This document shows positions 18,237-29,765 of a stretch of 64,000 nucleotides of DNA, piece after piece. Origin of the DNA: JASLEW01 sp963732005 (GTDB lineage Bacteria; Acidobacteriota; Thermoanaerobaculia; Multivoradales; UBA5704); assembly GCA_963732005.1 (NCBI GenBank), contig CAVSXT010000005.1:1178001-1242000 (forward strand), read 5' to 3'. Position numbers and translations under genes: made by a program. The first letter of the stretch is position 1. Every line of letters starts with the position of its first letter. The notes under the pieces are model-generated. The model was not told the origin of the DNA and made no database searches. It saw only the letters and a program-made list of their open reading frames with translations.

Positions 18237-18240
<4 letters not shown>
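17539..18240 (+). CDS. Dolichyl/polyprenyl-phosphate hexose synthase-like GT2 glycosyltransferase
   Basis: The 233-residue protein matches the DPM1/polyprenyl-phosphate glycosyltransferase type: LSVVVPAYDEAKR, LLVVDDGSRD, the RNRGKGAAVKTG segment, VSDADFSTP (the DxD site), and FHDTQCGFKLARG with GFAYDVELIWLA. Such enzymes load a sugar on a polyprenyl phosphate for use by GT-C membrane transferases like the one at 360. No TM anchor follows, so it is probably a soluble, membrane-associated enzyme. TAGAAT lies seven bases before the ATG and overlaps the previous stop, so a leaderless transcript is possible. Its stop overlaps the next gene. Confidence 0.85.
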
Positions 18241-20755
<2,515 letters not shown>

Positions 20756-20759
<4 letters not shown>

Positions 20760-21712
20760 TCACCGTGCGGCCCACCGCCGCCGGCGACCTCGCCGGGCTC
20801 GGCGCGCTCTTCGAGTCGCGCTTCGGCCATCCGCTCACCGCCGAGGAGTGGACCTGGAAGTACCGCCAGCTCCCCGGCCAGACGCGCAGCCTGGTGGCGG
20901 TCGACGGGTCCGGCGCCGTCCTGGCCCACGCCGGCGCCCTGCGGCTGGCGGCGCGCTGGCGCGGGGGCGAGGGTGGCATCTGGCAGCTGGTCGATTTCGC
21001 CGGCAGCGCCGGCAGTGGCGGCCTGCGGCCACCCCTGGTGGATCTCGGCCGGCGGCTGCTCGCCGACCTGCCGGGAACCGGGGACGTGCCGTGGCTCTTC
21101 GGCTTCCCCAGCGACCGCCATTTCCGTCTCGGCCAGCGAGTGTTCGGCTACCGGGCCGTGACCACCCTGGCGCAGCTCGCCGGGCCGCTGCCGGCCGCGG
21201 GGGAGCCCCCGGCGGCGGACCGCGGCGAGCTGTGGAGCGGCGACCGCTGCGACGACTGGGCGGAGGCGGTCTGGGAGCGCTGCGCGGTGCGTGGCGTGCG
21301 GCGCTCGGCGGCATTCCTCAACTGGCGCTACTGGGCGCGCCCGCACCGCTATTACCGCTGCTACCGTCTGCGGCAGGAGGGCGGCGAGGGCCTGGCGGTG
21401 TTCGCCTTCGTGGGCGACGAGGCCTGGGCGACCGAGCTCTGGCTTCCGCCGCCGAGCGAGTGGTACGCTCCGATGCTCGCCATCGCGGCCGACCTGCGGG
21501 CGGCGGGCATGCGGTCCTGGCGCTTCTGGCCGCCGCCGGACTCTCCCGCGGGCAGCGGGGGTGCCGTCGGCAGCGTGCTGCTGCGGCTGGGGGTCCAAGC
21601 GGGCGGCGAACCTCGCTTCGTGGGCTGCCGCGGTGCGGCCCGCGGCGCTACCGATCCGGCCGCGGACGCGGGCGGCTTCTACTACGCAATGGGTGACCAT
21701 GACCTGTCCTGA
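20756..21712 (+). CDS. GNAT-like acyltransferase of the glycan operon
   Basis: The 318-residue protein starts with VRPTAAGDLAGLGALFESRFGHPLT, the usual first strand and helix of GNAT or FemAB-like acyltransferases, followed by EEWTWKYRQLPG and a bipartite domain (FLNWRYWARPHRYYRCYRL in the second half). Such proteins often acylate sugar amines or cell-wall intermediates; the substrate here is unknown. The start is most simply TTG 20756, which overlaps the previous stop; GTG 20765 is an alternative. Its 3' end overlaps the next gene by about 14 bases. Confidence 0.6.
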
Positions 21713-24305
21713 CGTCGCGCCCGGCGCGCCGCCACGGGCGGTGCTGGGCCGCACCGCTCGGGCGGTAGTGGGCCGCGCCGCACCGGCGGTGTTGGACCGC
21801 GCCGTTAGGGCGGTGTCGGACCGCGCCGTTAGGGCGGCGCCGGCCCGGGCGGTGCTTGCCGGCTGCCTGCTGCTTGCCGGCTGCCATCGTGCGCCGCCCG
21901 ACGGCTTCGTGCTGCGGCCGCTGGTCGCGGCAGGGCGGTACACCCTTGCCGGCGGCGAGGTCGAAGGACTGCGCTTTGCCGCGCGGCCGGCGCTCGGCGA
22001 CCTCGAGATCGACCACGAGCGCCGGCCGGTGGTGCTCACCACCCCGGAGGCCTGGAGCTGGACGGGCCGAGTGCCGCCAGCGGCCGCCCTGCATGCCGGC
22101 ATGCAGCTGGTGCCGGCCGCTTGGCAGTGGGTCCGCCGGCTGCAGGCGGCGGTGACGGTGCGCGACGGGCGCAGCCTCGAGGTGCTGCAGGTGGTGCGCA
22201 CGGTGGCGCGGGTCGACCCGGCGTGGCTCGACCTCTCGGCGGACCTGACGCCCTATGCGGGACGGCGAGTCACGGTCGAGCTCGCGGTCACGCTCGGCGG
22301 GCTGCCGGCCCGGCTGCGCGGCGCCGACCTGGTGGCCTGGGGACCGGTGGCGCTGACCGGCGCCGGCGGCTCCGGGCGGCGATCCGGACCGGCGGGTGGC
22401 GCGGGCGGTGCGGCGAGCGGCACGGGCAAGCCGGCGGGTAGCGCTGCCGGCGGCGCTGCCGGCGGCGCGCCGCCGAACGTGATCCTGATCCTGGTCGATA
22501 CCCTGCGCCGCGATCGGCTGACTCCCTACGGCTACCGCCTCGAGACCTCTCCCGCGATCGCGAGCCGGCTGGCCGCTCCCGGCACGGTGATGGAGAATGC
22601 CTACAGCCAGGCGCCCTGGACGCTGCCGTCCGTGGTCGCCCTGATGACCGGTCGCTACCCCGGCGAGCTGCTCGGCGCCGACCTCTCCGCCTACGGCATC
22701 CCGGCGGCGATCTCGCCGCTCGCCGAGCGTCTGGCCCAGGCGGGCTACGAGACCGGCGGCTTCCTGGCCAACCCGACGCTGCACGTCGGCACCGGCTTCG
22801 AGCGCGGCTTCCACACCTTCTACGCGCCGCCGGCCGACGTCGAATGGCTGCGCCACCATGCCGACGACCTGAACCGCCACGCCCTGCCCTGGCTCGCCGC
22901 GCAGCAGGATCAGGCCACGCCGTTCTTCCTCTACCTCCACTACATCGATCCGCACGACCCTTACGAGAACCCGGACACCGCCGGCAACCACTCTCCCTTC
23001 GAAGGCGAGTACCGGGGCGAGGTGACGGGCGACTGGGTGCACGGCCTCTACACCGGCAAGCGGGTCCTTGCCGATCCGGCGAAGGATCTCGCCCATCTCT
23101 CGGCGCTCTACGACGCCGAGGTGCATTACGTCGACCGCGCCATCGGCCAGGTGCTCGCCAGCGTGCGGCCGGAGGTGCTCGCCAACACCCTGGTGGTGCT
23201 GACCGCCGATCACGGCGAGGAGCTGCTCGACCACGGCGGCTGGAAGCACGGCCAGTCGCTCTACGACGAGCAGATCCACGTGCCGCTGATCTGGCGCTGG
23301 GACGGCCGCATCCCGGCCGGTCGGCGGCTGGCCGGCACGGTGCGGCTGGTGGACGTGGCGCCCACCGTGGCCGCCGCCGCCGGCGCCGCGCCGGACCCCG
23401 GCTGCGAGGGCTTCGACCTGCTGCCGGCGCTGACCGGCGCCTCGCCCCTCGCCGAACGCCCCGCCTTCGCCGAGGGCCTGGCCGGCGGCCCCTTGCGCGC
23501 CGCGGCTGTGCTGGGCCGGCTGAAGCTGATGGTGTTCAACCGCGAGGAGCCCTTTGCTCCTTCCGACGAGCTGCAGGGTTACCTCTGGCGCAAGGACCTT
23601 GGCCGGCTGCCGCGCATCGGGCTGTTCGACCTGGCACGGGATCCGGCGGAGCGGCACAACCTGCTGGACGCAGGAGGTGGCGATCTCGCCGCCGATCGGC
23701 TGCCGCTGCTGGCGACGGTGATCGAGCGGCGCCTGGATCCGGCCATCCCCGGCCTGCGGCTGGTGGCCGCCGGCTTGCGCGCCGGGTCGCGGCTGCGGCT
23801 CGATCTGGTGCTCTCGCACCCGCCGCGCCGCTGGCTGTCGTATCTTCTCACCGCGGCGGATCGGGTCACCCTCGACGGCGCCCACCTGACGGTCGAGCTT
23901 GCCGGCGACGACTGGCTGGCGCGGGGGGTGACGATCGAGGGCGGCATGGACGCTCCGCCGGGTGCCTCGGCCGGCACCGGTGCCGTCGGTGCCGCCGGCC
24001 TCGGTTACGTCGGTGCCGCCGCTGCCGCCGGCGGTGCCGGCAGCGTGGTGCAGTCGCTCGCGGCGACCGTGGACGGATTGCCGCTGCCGCCGGCGCGGGT
24101 GCGCACCGGCGCCGGCGCCATCTACGCCGGCGGGCCGCTCTCGCTCGCCGCCCTGCGCACCCGGCAGTGGCCCGGAGCCCTGCCGGTTGCCGAGGGTCCG
24201 GTGGTGCAGATCTGGATCCACGACGAGTCCGGCGGGCCGCAGCGGCGCGTCGCGCACGATGCCGAGACCGAACGGCGCCTGCGCGCCCTGGGGTACATCC
24301 AATGA
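21699..24305 (+). CDS. Sulfatase-fold hydrolase/phosphotransferase, probable lipoprotein
   Basis: The 868-residue protein has an extended basic N-terminus of five 8-residue RAVxxRAx repeats, then a lipobox-like LLLAGCH. An unassigned beta region (about 65-245) precedes an alkaline-phosphatase-superfamily domain: NVILILVDTLRRDRL with the metal Asp, QAPWTLPSVVALMTG as the nucleophile loop, FLYLHYIDPHDPY, and VVLTADHGEELLDHG. At the nucleophile position, where formylglycine sulfatases carry Cys or Ser, there is Thr (PWTLPS). This suggests chemistry like LtaS-type phosphotransferases or another non-formylglycine hydrolase. The start is ATG 21699 or GTG 21693, both inside the previous gene. Confidence 0.75.
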   Translation: MTCPDVAPGAPPRAVLGRTARAVVGRAAPAVLDRAVRAVSDRAVRAAPARAVLAGCLLLAGCHRAPPDGFVLRPLVAAGRYTLAGGEVEGLRFAARPALGDLEIDHERRPVVLTTPEAWSWTGRVPPAAALHAGMQLVPAAWQWVRRLQAAVTVRDGRSLEVLQVVRTVARVDPAWLDLSADLTPYAGRRVTVELAVTLGGLPARLRGADLVAWGPVALTGAGGSGRRSGPAGGAGGAASGTGKPAGSAAGGAAGGAPPNVILILVDTLRRDRLTPYGYRLETSPAIASRLAAPGTVMENAYSQAPWTLPSVVALMTGRYPGELLGADLSAYGIPAAISPLAERLAQAGYETGGFLANPTLHVGTGFERGFHTFYAPPADVEWLRHHADDLNRHALPWLAAQQDQATPFFLYLHYIDPHDPYENPDTAGNHSPFEGEYRGEVTGDWVHGLYTGKRVLADPAKDLAHLSALYDAEVHYVDRAIGQVLASVRPEVLANTLVVLTADHGEELLDHGGWKHGQSLYDEQIHVPLIWRWDGRIPAGRRLAGTVRLVDVAPTVAAAAGAAPDPGCEGFDLLPALTGASPLAERPAFAEGLAGGPLRAAAVLGRLKLMVFNREEPFAPSDELQGYLWRKDLGRLPRIGLFDLARDPAERHNLLDAGGGDLAADRLPLLATVIERRLDPAIPGLRLVAAGLRAGSRLRLDLVLSHPPRRWLSYLLTAADRVTLDGAHLTVELAGDDWLARGVTIEGGMDAPPGASAGTGAVGAAGLGYVGAAAAAGGAGSVVQSLAATVDGLPLPPARVRTGAGAIYAGGPLSLAALRTRQWPGALPVAEGPVVQIWIHDESGGPQRRVAHDAETERRLRALGYIQ
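21736..21855. repeat. Five-copy 24-base tandem repeat at the sulfatase N-terminus
   Basis: Units of the type GGGCGGTGTYGGACCGCGCCGTTA (24 bases, diverged) repeat about five times in frame. They encode RAVxxRAx octapeptides just before the lipobox-like segment. Confidence 0.75.
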
Positions 24306-26401
24306 GCACGCCGCGGCTGCCGCTCCCCGGACGGACCGCGGAGGTGCGCGCGGCGAGCGCGCTGGTGCTGGCGCCGCACTACGACGACGAGGTCCTGGGC
24401 TGCGGCGGGTTGCTGGCCCGGCTCGCCGCCGCCGGAGCCGTGGTGCGGGTGTTGTTCCTGACCGACGGCGGCGGCGGCCGCGAGGCAATCGCCGACCGCG
24501 ACGCCTACCGCCGGCGGCGGCGCCAGGAAGCGGCGGCCGCGACGGCGGTGCTGGGGGTCGCCGGCTGCGATCACCTGGATCTCCCCGACGGCGCCCTCGA
24601 CCAGCACCTCGACGCGGCGGCGGCCGGCGTGCGCCTGGCGCTGCTCGCCCAGCGGCCGGAGCTGCTGCTGTGCCCGTCGCCGCTCGAGGCGAGCGCCGAC
24701 CATCGTGCGGCCTTCGCCGCCCTGCACCTCCTGCTGGGGGCCTGGCGCGGTCCGGGTTCCGGCGGGGCCTGGGCTGCCGGCGAGCCCGGCGCCGGCACCG
24801 CGGCTCCGGGCGTGGACGGCGGCGGCGAGGCGGCTGTGCTGGCCGGATTGCGCATCCTGGTTTACGAGGTCAACCAGCCGGCCTATCCCGACCTCCTGGT
24901 CGAGGTCGCCGACGCCGAGCCGGTGCTGCGCCGGGCGATGGCCTGCTACGCCAGCCAGGAGGAGCGCCATCCCTATCTGGAGGCAGCGCTCGGCCTGCGC
25001 CGCTTCCGCACTCTCAGCCTGGGTCCCGAGGCGGCCCTGGCGGAAGGCTATCGCCAGCTGGTGGTCGCGGACTTCACCACCCGCAGCCCGGCACAGCTGG
25101 TGCGCCATCTCGGCGGCGAGCCGGCGCTGCTCGAAGTGCGCGAGGGGCCGCGGATCTCGGTGGTGGTGCGCACCCGCGACCGGCCGGAGCTGCTGGCGGA
25201 GGCGCTCGCCAGCCTGGCGGCAGGCGAGTACCGGCGCGTCACCGTGGTGCTGGTCAACGACGGCGGCGCGCCGCCGCGGGTGCCGGACGGCTTTGCCATG
25301 GGTGCCCCGGGTGGCGCCGGTGGCTCCGGTGGCGGTGCCGGCGGTGGCGGCGAGAGGCGCGCTGCCGGGAGGGCGCTGCCGCTGGTGCGCATCGACCTGC
25401 CGGCGCCGGTGGGCCGCGCGGCGGCGGCCGCCGCCGGGATCGCGGCCGCGGACGGCGACTTCGTGGCCTTCCTGGACGACGACGACCTGGCGGCGCCCGA
25501 GCACCTGGCGACGCTGGCCGGGATGGTGAGCGGCGCCGCGGTGCGCGTCGCCTACACCGACGCCGCGGTCGGCGTCTACGAGCTCGACGGCGAGGCGGGC
25601 TGGGTGTGCCGCGAGCGCCGGCTGCCCTACAGCCGCGACTTCGATCCCGACCTGCTGCTGCTGGACAACTACATCCCGTTCAATACCCTGCTGATCGAGC
25701 GGCGGCTGCTGGACCAGGCAGGTCCGCCGGATCCCGCGCTGCCGTTCTTCGAGGACTGGGACCTGCTGATCCGCCTGGCGGCGCTGGCGCCGTTCCACCA
25801 CCTGGCGCGGGTCACCTGCGAGTACCGCCACTTCCGCGGGCCGATGAATCACGTCTTCGGCGAGCGGCCGCGCGAGCGCGCCGACTTCCTGCTGGTCAAG
25901 GCGCGGGTGCTGGCCAAGCATGCGGCGCGGCTGGCGCCGGCGGCGCTGGCGCGGGCGGTGGACACCCTGCGCGGCGAGCTGGTGGCGGAGCAGGAGGCGA
26001 GCGCGGCCGGCCGGCAACGGCTCTCGGCGGTGCGCGAAGAGCTCGCCGCGGCCGCCCGCGCCCAGCGCGAGCTGTCGGCCGAGCGCTTCCACTTCGAGGA
26101 CCGCTATCACGACGTCAACGGCCAGCTGCAGGCCCTGCGCGGCGAGCACGCGGGGGTGCGGGTTGAGGTCCAGCGGCTGAGCCAGGAGATCGCGGCCCGC
26201 GACGCCGCGGCGGCGAGCGCCGCGGGCGAGCTGCGGCGGGTCTACGGCGAGGAGGCCAAGCTGCGCGCCGCGGTGGACGAGCAGACCGCTCACCTCGGCA
26301 GCACCTACGCCGAGATCGAGCGGCTCAACCGGCTGCTCCACGAGATGGAGGCGAGCCGCGCCTGGCGCTTCCACCGCTGGCTGCAGCGGCGGCGACCGTG
26401 A
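24302..26401 (+). CDS. PIG-L deacetylase fused to a GT2 glycosyltransferase with coiled-coil tail
   Basis: The 699-residue fusion has three parts. Residues 15-260 are a PIG-L/LmbE zinc deacetylase domain with APHYDDEVLGCGG (the metal-binding HxDDE) and SADHRAAF as the second metal site; a Gly/Ala-rich insert lies at about 155-180. Residues 280-510 are a GT2 domain with ISVVVRTRDRPELL, VVLVNDGG, AFLDDDDLAAPEH and PFFEDWDLLIRLA. Residues 550-690 are a charged heptad-rich coiled coil ending in ASRAWRFHRWLQRRR. It could deacetylate an N-acetylhexosamine and extend the same glycan. It overlaps both neighbours by four bases (ATGA and GTGA). Confidence 0.85.
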   Translation: MSTPRLPLPGRTAEVRAASALVLAPHYDDEVLGCGGLLARLAAAGAVVRVLFLTDGGGGREAIADRDAYRRRRRQEAAAATAVLGVAGCDHLDLPDGALDQHLDAAAAGVRLALLAQRPELLLCPSPLEASADHRAAFAALHLLLGAWRGPGSGGAWAAGEPGAGTAAPGVDGGGEAAVLAGLRILVYEVNQPAYPDLLVEVADAEPVLRRAMACYASQEERHPYLEAALGLRRFRTLSLGPEAALAEGYRQLVVADFTTRSPAQLVRHLGGEPALLEVREGPRISVVVRTRDRPELLAEALASLAAGEYRRVTVVLVNDGGAPPRVPDGFAMGAPGGAGGSGGGAGGGGERRAAGRALPLVRIDLPAPVGRAAAAAAGIAAADGDFVAFLDDDDLAAPEHLATLAGMVSGAAVRVAYTDAAVGVYELDGEAGWVCRERRLPYSRDFDPDLLLLDNYIPFNTLLIERRLLDQAGPPDPALPFFEDWDLLIRLAALAPFHHLARVTCEYRHFRGPMNHVFGERPRERADFLLVKARVLAKHAARLAPAALARAVDTLRGELVAEQEASAAGRQRLSAVREELAAAARAQRELSAERFHFEDRYHDVNGQLQALRGEHAGVRVEVQRLSQEIAARDAAAASAAGELRRVYGEEAKLRAAVDEQTAHLGSTYAEIERLNRLLHEMEASRAWRFHRWLQRRRP

Positions 26402-27738
26402 CCCGGATCGCGCTGCTGTCCAGCGAGCCGATGCGGCCGCGGATGGCCGGCATCGGCATCCGCTACCTCGAGTTCGCGCGCCGCCTCGCCGCCGCCGGCT
26501 GCGAGACGGTGCTGCTGTCGCCGGCCGCCGCGGCGGAGAGCGCCGGCCTGGCGCTGCCCGGCGTCGAGCTGCGCCGCTGCGACCTGCCGCGCCTCGCCGA
26601 GCAGCTGGCCGGTTGCGACGCGGCGGTCGCCCAGGGCCAGCTCGCCAACGACCTCGTGCTGGCGGCGCCGGGACTGCCGGCGGTGATCGACCTGTACGAC
26701 CCCTGGCTGATCGAGAACTTCACCTACCTGCCGACCCTGGGCCTCGACCCGTACCGCAACGACCACGCCACCTGGCTGCTGCAGCTGTCGCGTGGGGACT
26801 TCTTCCTGTGCTCGTCGGAGGAGCAGCGCGCCTTCTACCTCGGGTTCCTGGCGGCGCTCGGCCGCGTCAACCCCGAGCTGGCGGCGCGTGACCCCGACCT
26901 GCGGTCGCTGATCGACGTGGTGCCGTTCGGGGTGCCCGACGAGCTGCCGCCCCATGTGCCTTACCTGGAGCCCCGCCTGCCGGGCGAGAAGCGGCTGCTG
27001 TTCGGCGGCCTCTACGACTGGTACGACCCGTGGACGCTGCTCGAGGCGCTGGCGGGGTTCGACGGGTCCGACGTCGACGTCCGGGGCTGGGTGCTCTTGC
27101 TGATCCGCAATCCCAATCCCGGCACGCCGCAGCGCCTATTCGCCGAGGTCGAGGCCTGGTGCCGGCGGCGGGGCTGGTGGGGGAGCCGAGTGCGGGCGCT
27201 GGACTGGGTGCCGGTCGAGCGCCGGTACGACCTGCTGCGGGACGTGGATCTGCTGGTGGCGCCGCACCGTCCCAGCCTCGAGACGCGGCTGTCGCTGCGC
27301 ACCCGCTTTCTCGACGCGCTGGCCGCCGGCTGTCCGGTGGTGACCAGCGGTGGCGGCGCGATGAGCCGGCTGCTACGGGAGCATGGTGCGGGCTGGGTGG
27401 TGCCGCCCGGGGACGCGGCGGCGCTCGGCCGGGCGATCGCGGCGGCCCTCGGCGTGTCGGCGGCTGATTCGGTGGCGGCCTGGCGCCAGGGCGCGGCGGC
27501 GCTGCTTGCTTCCTTCAGGTGGGAGCAGGCGCTGGCGCCGTTGCTGCGCTTCTGCCGCGAGCCGCGGCGCGAGGCGACCAAGGAGCGTTTCGTCCATGCG
27601 CTGGCGACGGCGGCGCCGGCCGACGGCGTCGGCTTCCGGTTGCGGCGGCGCCTGCGCCGCCTGCTGGCCGCGGCCCCGCGGCCGGCGCCGGCCGTTACGC
27701 CGGCACCGACCGTCGAGCCGGGGCGCCGGCAGCGATGA
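26398..27738 (+). CDS. Family 4-like (GT-B) glycosyltransferase
   Basis: The 446-residue protein begins at GTG with RIALLSSEPMRPRMAGIGIRYLEFARRLA, the donor-independent N-domain of GT-B transferases. The C-domain carries EKRLLFGGLYDWYDPW, DWVPVERRYDLLRDVDLLVAPHRPSLETRLS and the sugar-nucleotide-binding CPVVTSGGGAMSRLLREHGAGWVVPPGD. This matches GT4 or GT1-like enzymes of surface-glycan clusters. The C-terminal 50 residues are basic and Pro/Ala-rich and may bind the membrane. The start overlaps the fusion gene stop, and the stop overlaps the next start. Confidence 0.8.
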   Translation: MTRIALLSSEPMRPRMAGIGIRYLEFARRLAAAGCETVLLSPAAAAESAGLALPGVELRRCDLPRLAEQLAGCDAAVAQGQLANDLVLAAPGLPAVIDLYDPWLIENFTYLPTLGLDPYRNDHATWLLQLSRGDFFLCSSEEQRAFYLGFLAALGRVNPELAARDPDLRSLIDVVPFGVPDELPPHVPYLEPRLPGEKRLLFGGLYDWYDPWTLLEALAGFDGSDVDVRGWVLLLIRNPNPGTPQRLFAEVEAWCRRRGWWGSRVRALDWVPVERRYDLLRDVDLLVAPHRPSLETRLSLRTRFLDALAAGCPVVTSGGGAMSRLLREHGAGWVVPPGDAAALGRAIAAALGVSAADSVAAWRQGAAALLASFRWEQALAPLLRFCREPRREATKERFVHALATAAPADGVGFRLRRRLRRLLAAAPRPAPAVTPAPTVEPGRRQR

Positions 27739-29318
27739 CGGCGCCGCGTCTGGTCACGGTGGCCATCCTGTCGTGGAATGGCCGGCAGCATCTCGAGACC
27801 TGCCTCGAGGCACTTGCCGAACAGGAAGATCCCGGCGTCGAGTGGGAAGTGCTGGTGCTCGACAACGGTTCGACCGACGGCACCGCCGATTGGCTGCGGA
27901 GCCGCTACCCGCAGGGGCGGATGGCGGAGCCGGAGGACCTGCGGCCCAGCGCCGCGCCGCTGCCGGAACCGGCGGGGAGCCGGCCGGCGGTGCGCTGGCT
28001 GGTGAGCCCGGTCAACCTGGGCTTCTGCGCCGGCAACAACCGCCTGGTGGCGGCTGCGGCCGGCGAGGCGGTGGCTTTCCTCAATAACGACACCCGGCCC
28101 GGCCGCGGCTGGTTGGCGGCGCTGGTCCGAGCGCTGGCTGCCGCGCCGCCCGACGTCGCGGCGGTGTCGGGCAAGATCGTCGACTGGGCGGGCGAGCGGC
28201 TGGATTTCGGGCGCGGCGTCATGACCTTCGACGGGCATGCCTTCCAGCTCGATTTCCGGCGGCCGCTGGGCGAGGCGCGGGTGCCGGCGCGTGGCGAGGA
28301 GCTGCTCTTTGCCTGCGGCGGCAACATGCTGATTCGGCGGGCGTCGTTCCTGGCGGCCGGCGGCTTCGACGAGAGCTACTTCGCCTATCTCGAAGACGTC
28401 GATCTCGGCTGGCGCCTCTGGTCGGGGGGCGAGCGGGTGATCTTCGAGCCCGAGGCGGTGGTGCGTCACCGCTCGAACGCCACTTCGGACCTGCTCGGCC
28501 TGTTCAACCGCGGCTTCCTGTTCGAGCGCAACGCCTTCCTCACCGCTTACAAGAACTACCAGCCGGGGCTGTGGGAGAAGGTGATGCCGGCGCTGCTGCT
28601 GACCTTCCTGTCGCGCACCCAGACCATGCTCGCCGACAACAACCCGGGCGGCGGCTCGCTGCGCATCGACCCCTACGCCGGCTGGATCGCCAACACCGCC
28701 GCGCCGGCAAAGGGCACCCCGGTGGCCGTTGCTCCGGCGACGGGCGCACCGGCGACCAGCGCTCCGGCCGGCTCGTCAAGGGAGCAGGCTGGTGGGGCCG
28801 AGGGCGAAGGGGGATCGGGAGCTGCGCCGGCGCCGGCGGCAGCCGCGGCCGGCCTGTCCCTGGCCCGCATCCGCGGCAAATGGCGGGAGCACGGCGCAAG
28901 CGAATTCTGCCGCCGCGGCGCCGTCAAGCTGGCCGCCAAGGTTTGGGCCGCGCTGTCGGAAGGAAATCGACGCGGGCGCGGTGCGGCTTCGGGCGGAGAG
29001 CCGCGCGCTCCGATCCTCGCCGACGAGCGCACCATCGCCCAACTCCGTGCCCTCTCCTACCTGTTATCGCACCTCGAGGCCGCGGCCGCCGCACGCGAGG
29101 CGGTGCAGCGCCGCCGCCGGCGGTCCGACGCCGAGATTTTCGCCCGCTTCCCGCCATACCTGGTGCCCACTTACCCGGGCGACGAGACGCTCTTCGCGAG
29201 CCCCGGCTTTGCCGCCTGGCTGCCCGAGGAGCTGCCTTTGAGCCGGCGAACCCTTGGAGAGGTGATGGATCTCGACTCTCCGGTGGCAAAGCCAACGGCC
29301 CCACGACCGGATGCCTGA
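27735..29318 (+). CDS. Family 2 glycosyltransferase (rhamnosyltransferase-like)
   Basis: The 527-residue protein has VTVAILSWNGRQHLETCL, VLVLDNGSTDGT, VNLGFCAGNNRLV, AFLNNDTRPG and FDESYFAYLEDVDLGWRLW, the ordered motifs of the WcaA/RfbN-type GT2 subfamily. The region after residue 340 is longer than usual and contains an Ala/Pro/Gly-rich spacer at about residues 318-375, then a basic helical tail (LAAKVWAALSEGNRRGRG). It is the last gene of the tightly overlapping block that begins at 17539. It converges on the PIN toxin gene, with only 45 bases between stops. Confidence 0.8.
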   Translation: MTAPRLVTVAILSWNGRQHLETCLEALAEQEDPGVEWEVLVLDNGSTDGTADWLRSRYPQGRMAEPEDLRPSAAPLPEPAGSRPAVRWLVSPVNLGFCAGNNRLVAAAAGEAVAFLNNDTRPGRGWLAALVRALAAAPPDVAAVSGKIVDWAGERLDFGRGVMTFDGHAFQLDFRRPLGEARVPARGEELLFACGGNMLIRRASFLAAGGFDESYFAYLEDVDLGWRLWSGGERVIFEPEAVVRHRSNATSDLLGLFNRGFLFERNAFLTAYKNYQPGLWEKVMPALLLTFLSRTQTMLADNNPGGGSLRIDPYAGWIANTAAPAKGTPVAVAPATGAPATSAPAGSSREQAGGAEGEGGSGAAPAPAAAAAGLSLARIRGKWREHGASEFCRRGAVKLAAKVWAALSEGNRRGRGAASGGEPRAPILADERTIAQLRALSYLLSHLEAAAAAREAVQRRRRRSDAEIFARFPPYLVPTYPGDETLFASPGFAAWLPEELPLSRRTLGEVMDLDSPVAKPTAPRPDA

Positions 29319-29363
29319 TCACGTCGAGTCGGGTCTTCGCCACGCCCGCGCTGGTCGGACTCT

Positions 29364-29765
29364 CTACCGGATCGTCTCGACGACGATCCCCAAGTCAAGG
29401 TCGGCCCAAACCCGGTCGGCGGTGAGCACAGGGAGGCCGAGCAATCGAGCGAGGCCAAGGCACGCGCGATCCCCCAACGAGAGATTCGCTCGCCGGGTCA
29501 GTCCTCGCAACCTGGCGACCTCCTCCGCCGCCCGCAAGTCGAAATTGATGATCTCGATCCCGCCGAGTAGGAGGAGGCGCTGTGCCTCGTCAGGTGACTT
29601 GCCCCATTCTGCCCACTTGCTCAGCACCTCCGCCACGTTGACCGCACTCATGACCACTCCGCGCGCGAGCGCTTCGGCTACCCGCGCGGCACCGGCTTCC
29701 AGTTTCTCGAAGGCTAGAAATGCGGAGGCGTCCAGCACGCATCGGCCCACCAATAGGCCAATCAC
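29364..29765 (-). CDS. PIN-domain ribonuclease toxin (VapC-like)
   Basis: The 133-residue protein has the four acidic residues of a PIN nuclease in order: D12 (CVLDASAF), E46 (VNVAEVLSK), D99 (LSLGDRACL) and D117 (VLTADRVW). VapC-type toxins of this family cut specific RNAs and are held inactive by the cognate antitoxin. The ATG overlaps the antitoxin stop by four bases, so the pair is translationally coupled. The GC content is a little lower than that of the flanking glycan genes. Confidence 0.88.
   Translation of the reverse strand: MIGLLVGRCVLDASAFLAFEKLEAGAARVAEALARGVVMSAVNVAEVLSKWAEWGKSPDEAQRLLLLGGIEIINFDLRAAEEVARLRGLTRRANLSLGDRACLGLARLLGLPVLTADRVWADLDLGIVVETIR

Noticed and set aside
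22600..22660. Formylglycine-type arylsulfatase
   Set aside because: The C/S-x-P-S-R signature is absent; Thr occupies the nucleophile position and Val replaces the Arg.
21648..24488. A 946-codon minus-strand open frame opposite the sulfatase gene
   Set aside because: Same shadow pattern; the plus strand has alkaline-phosphatase-superfamily motifs.
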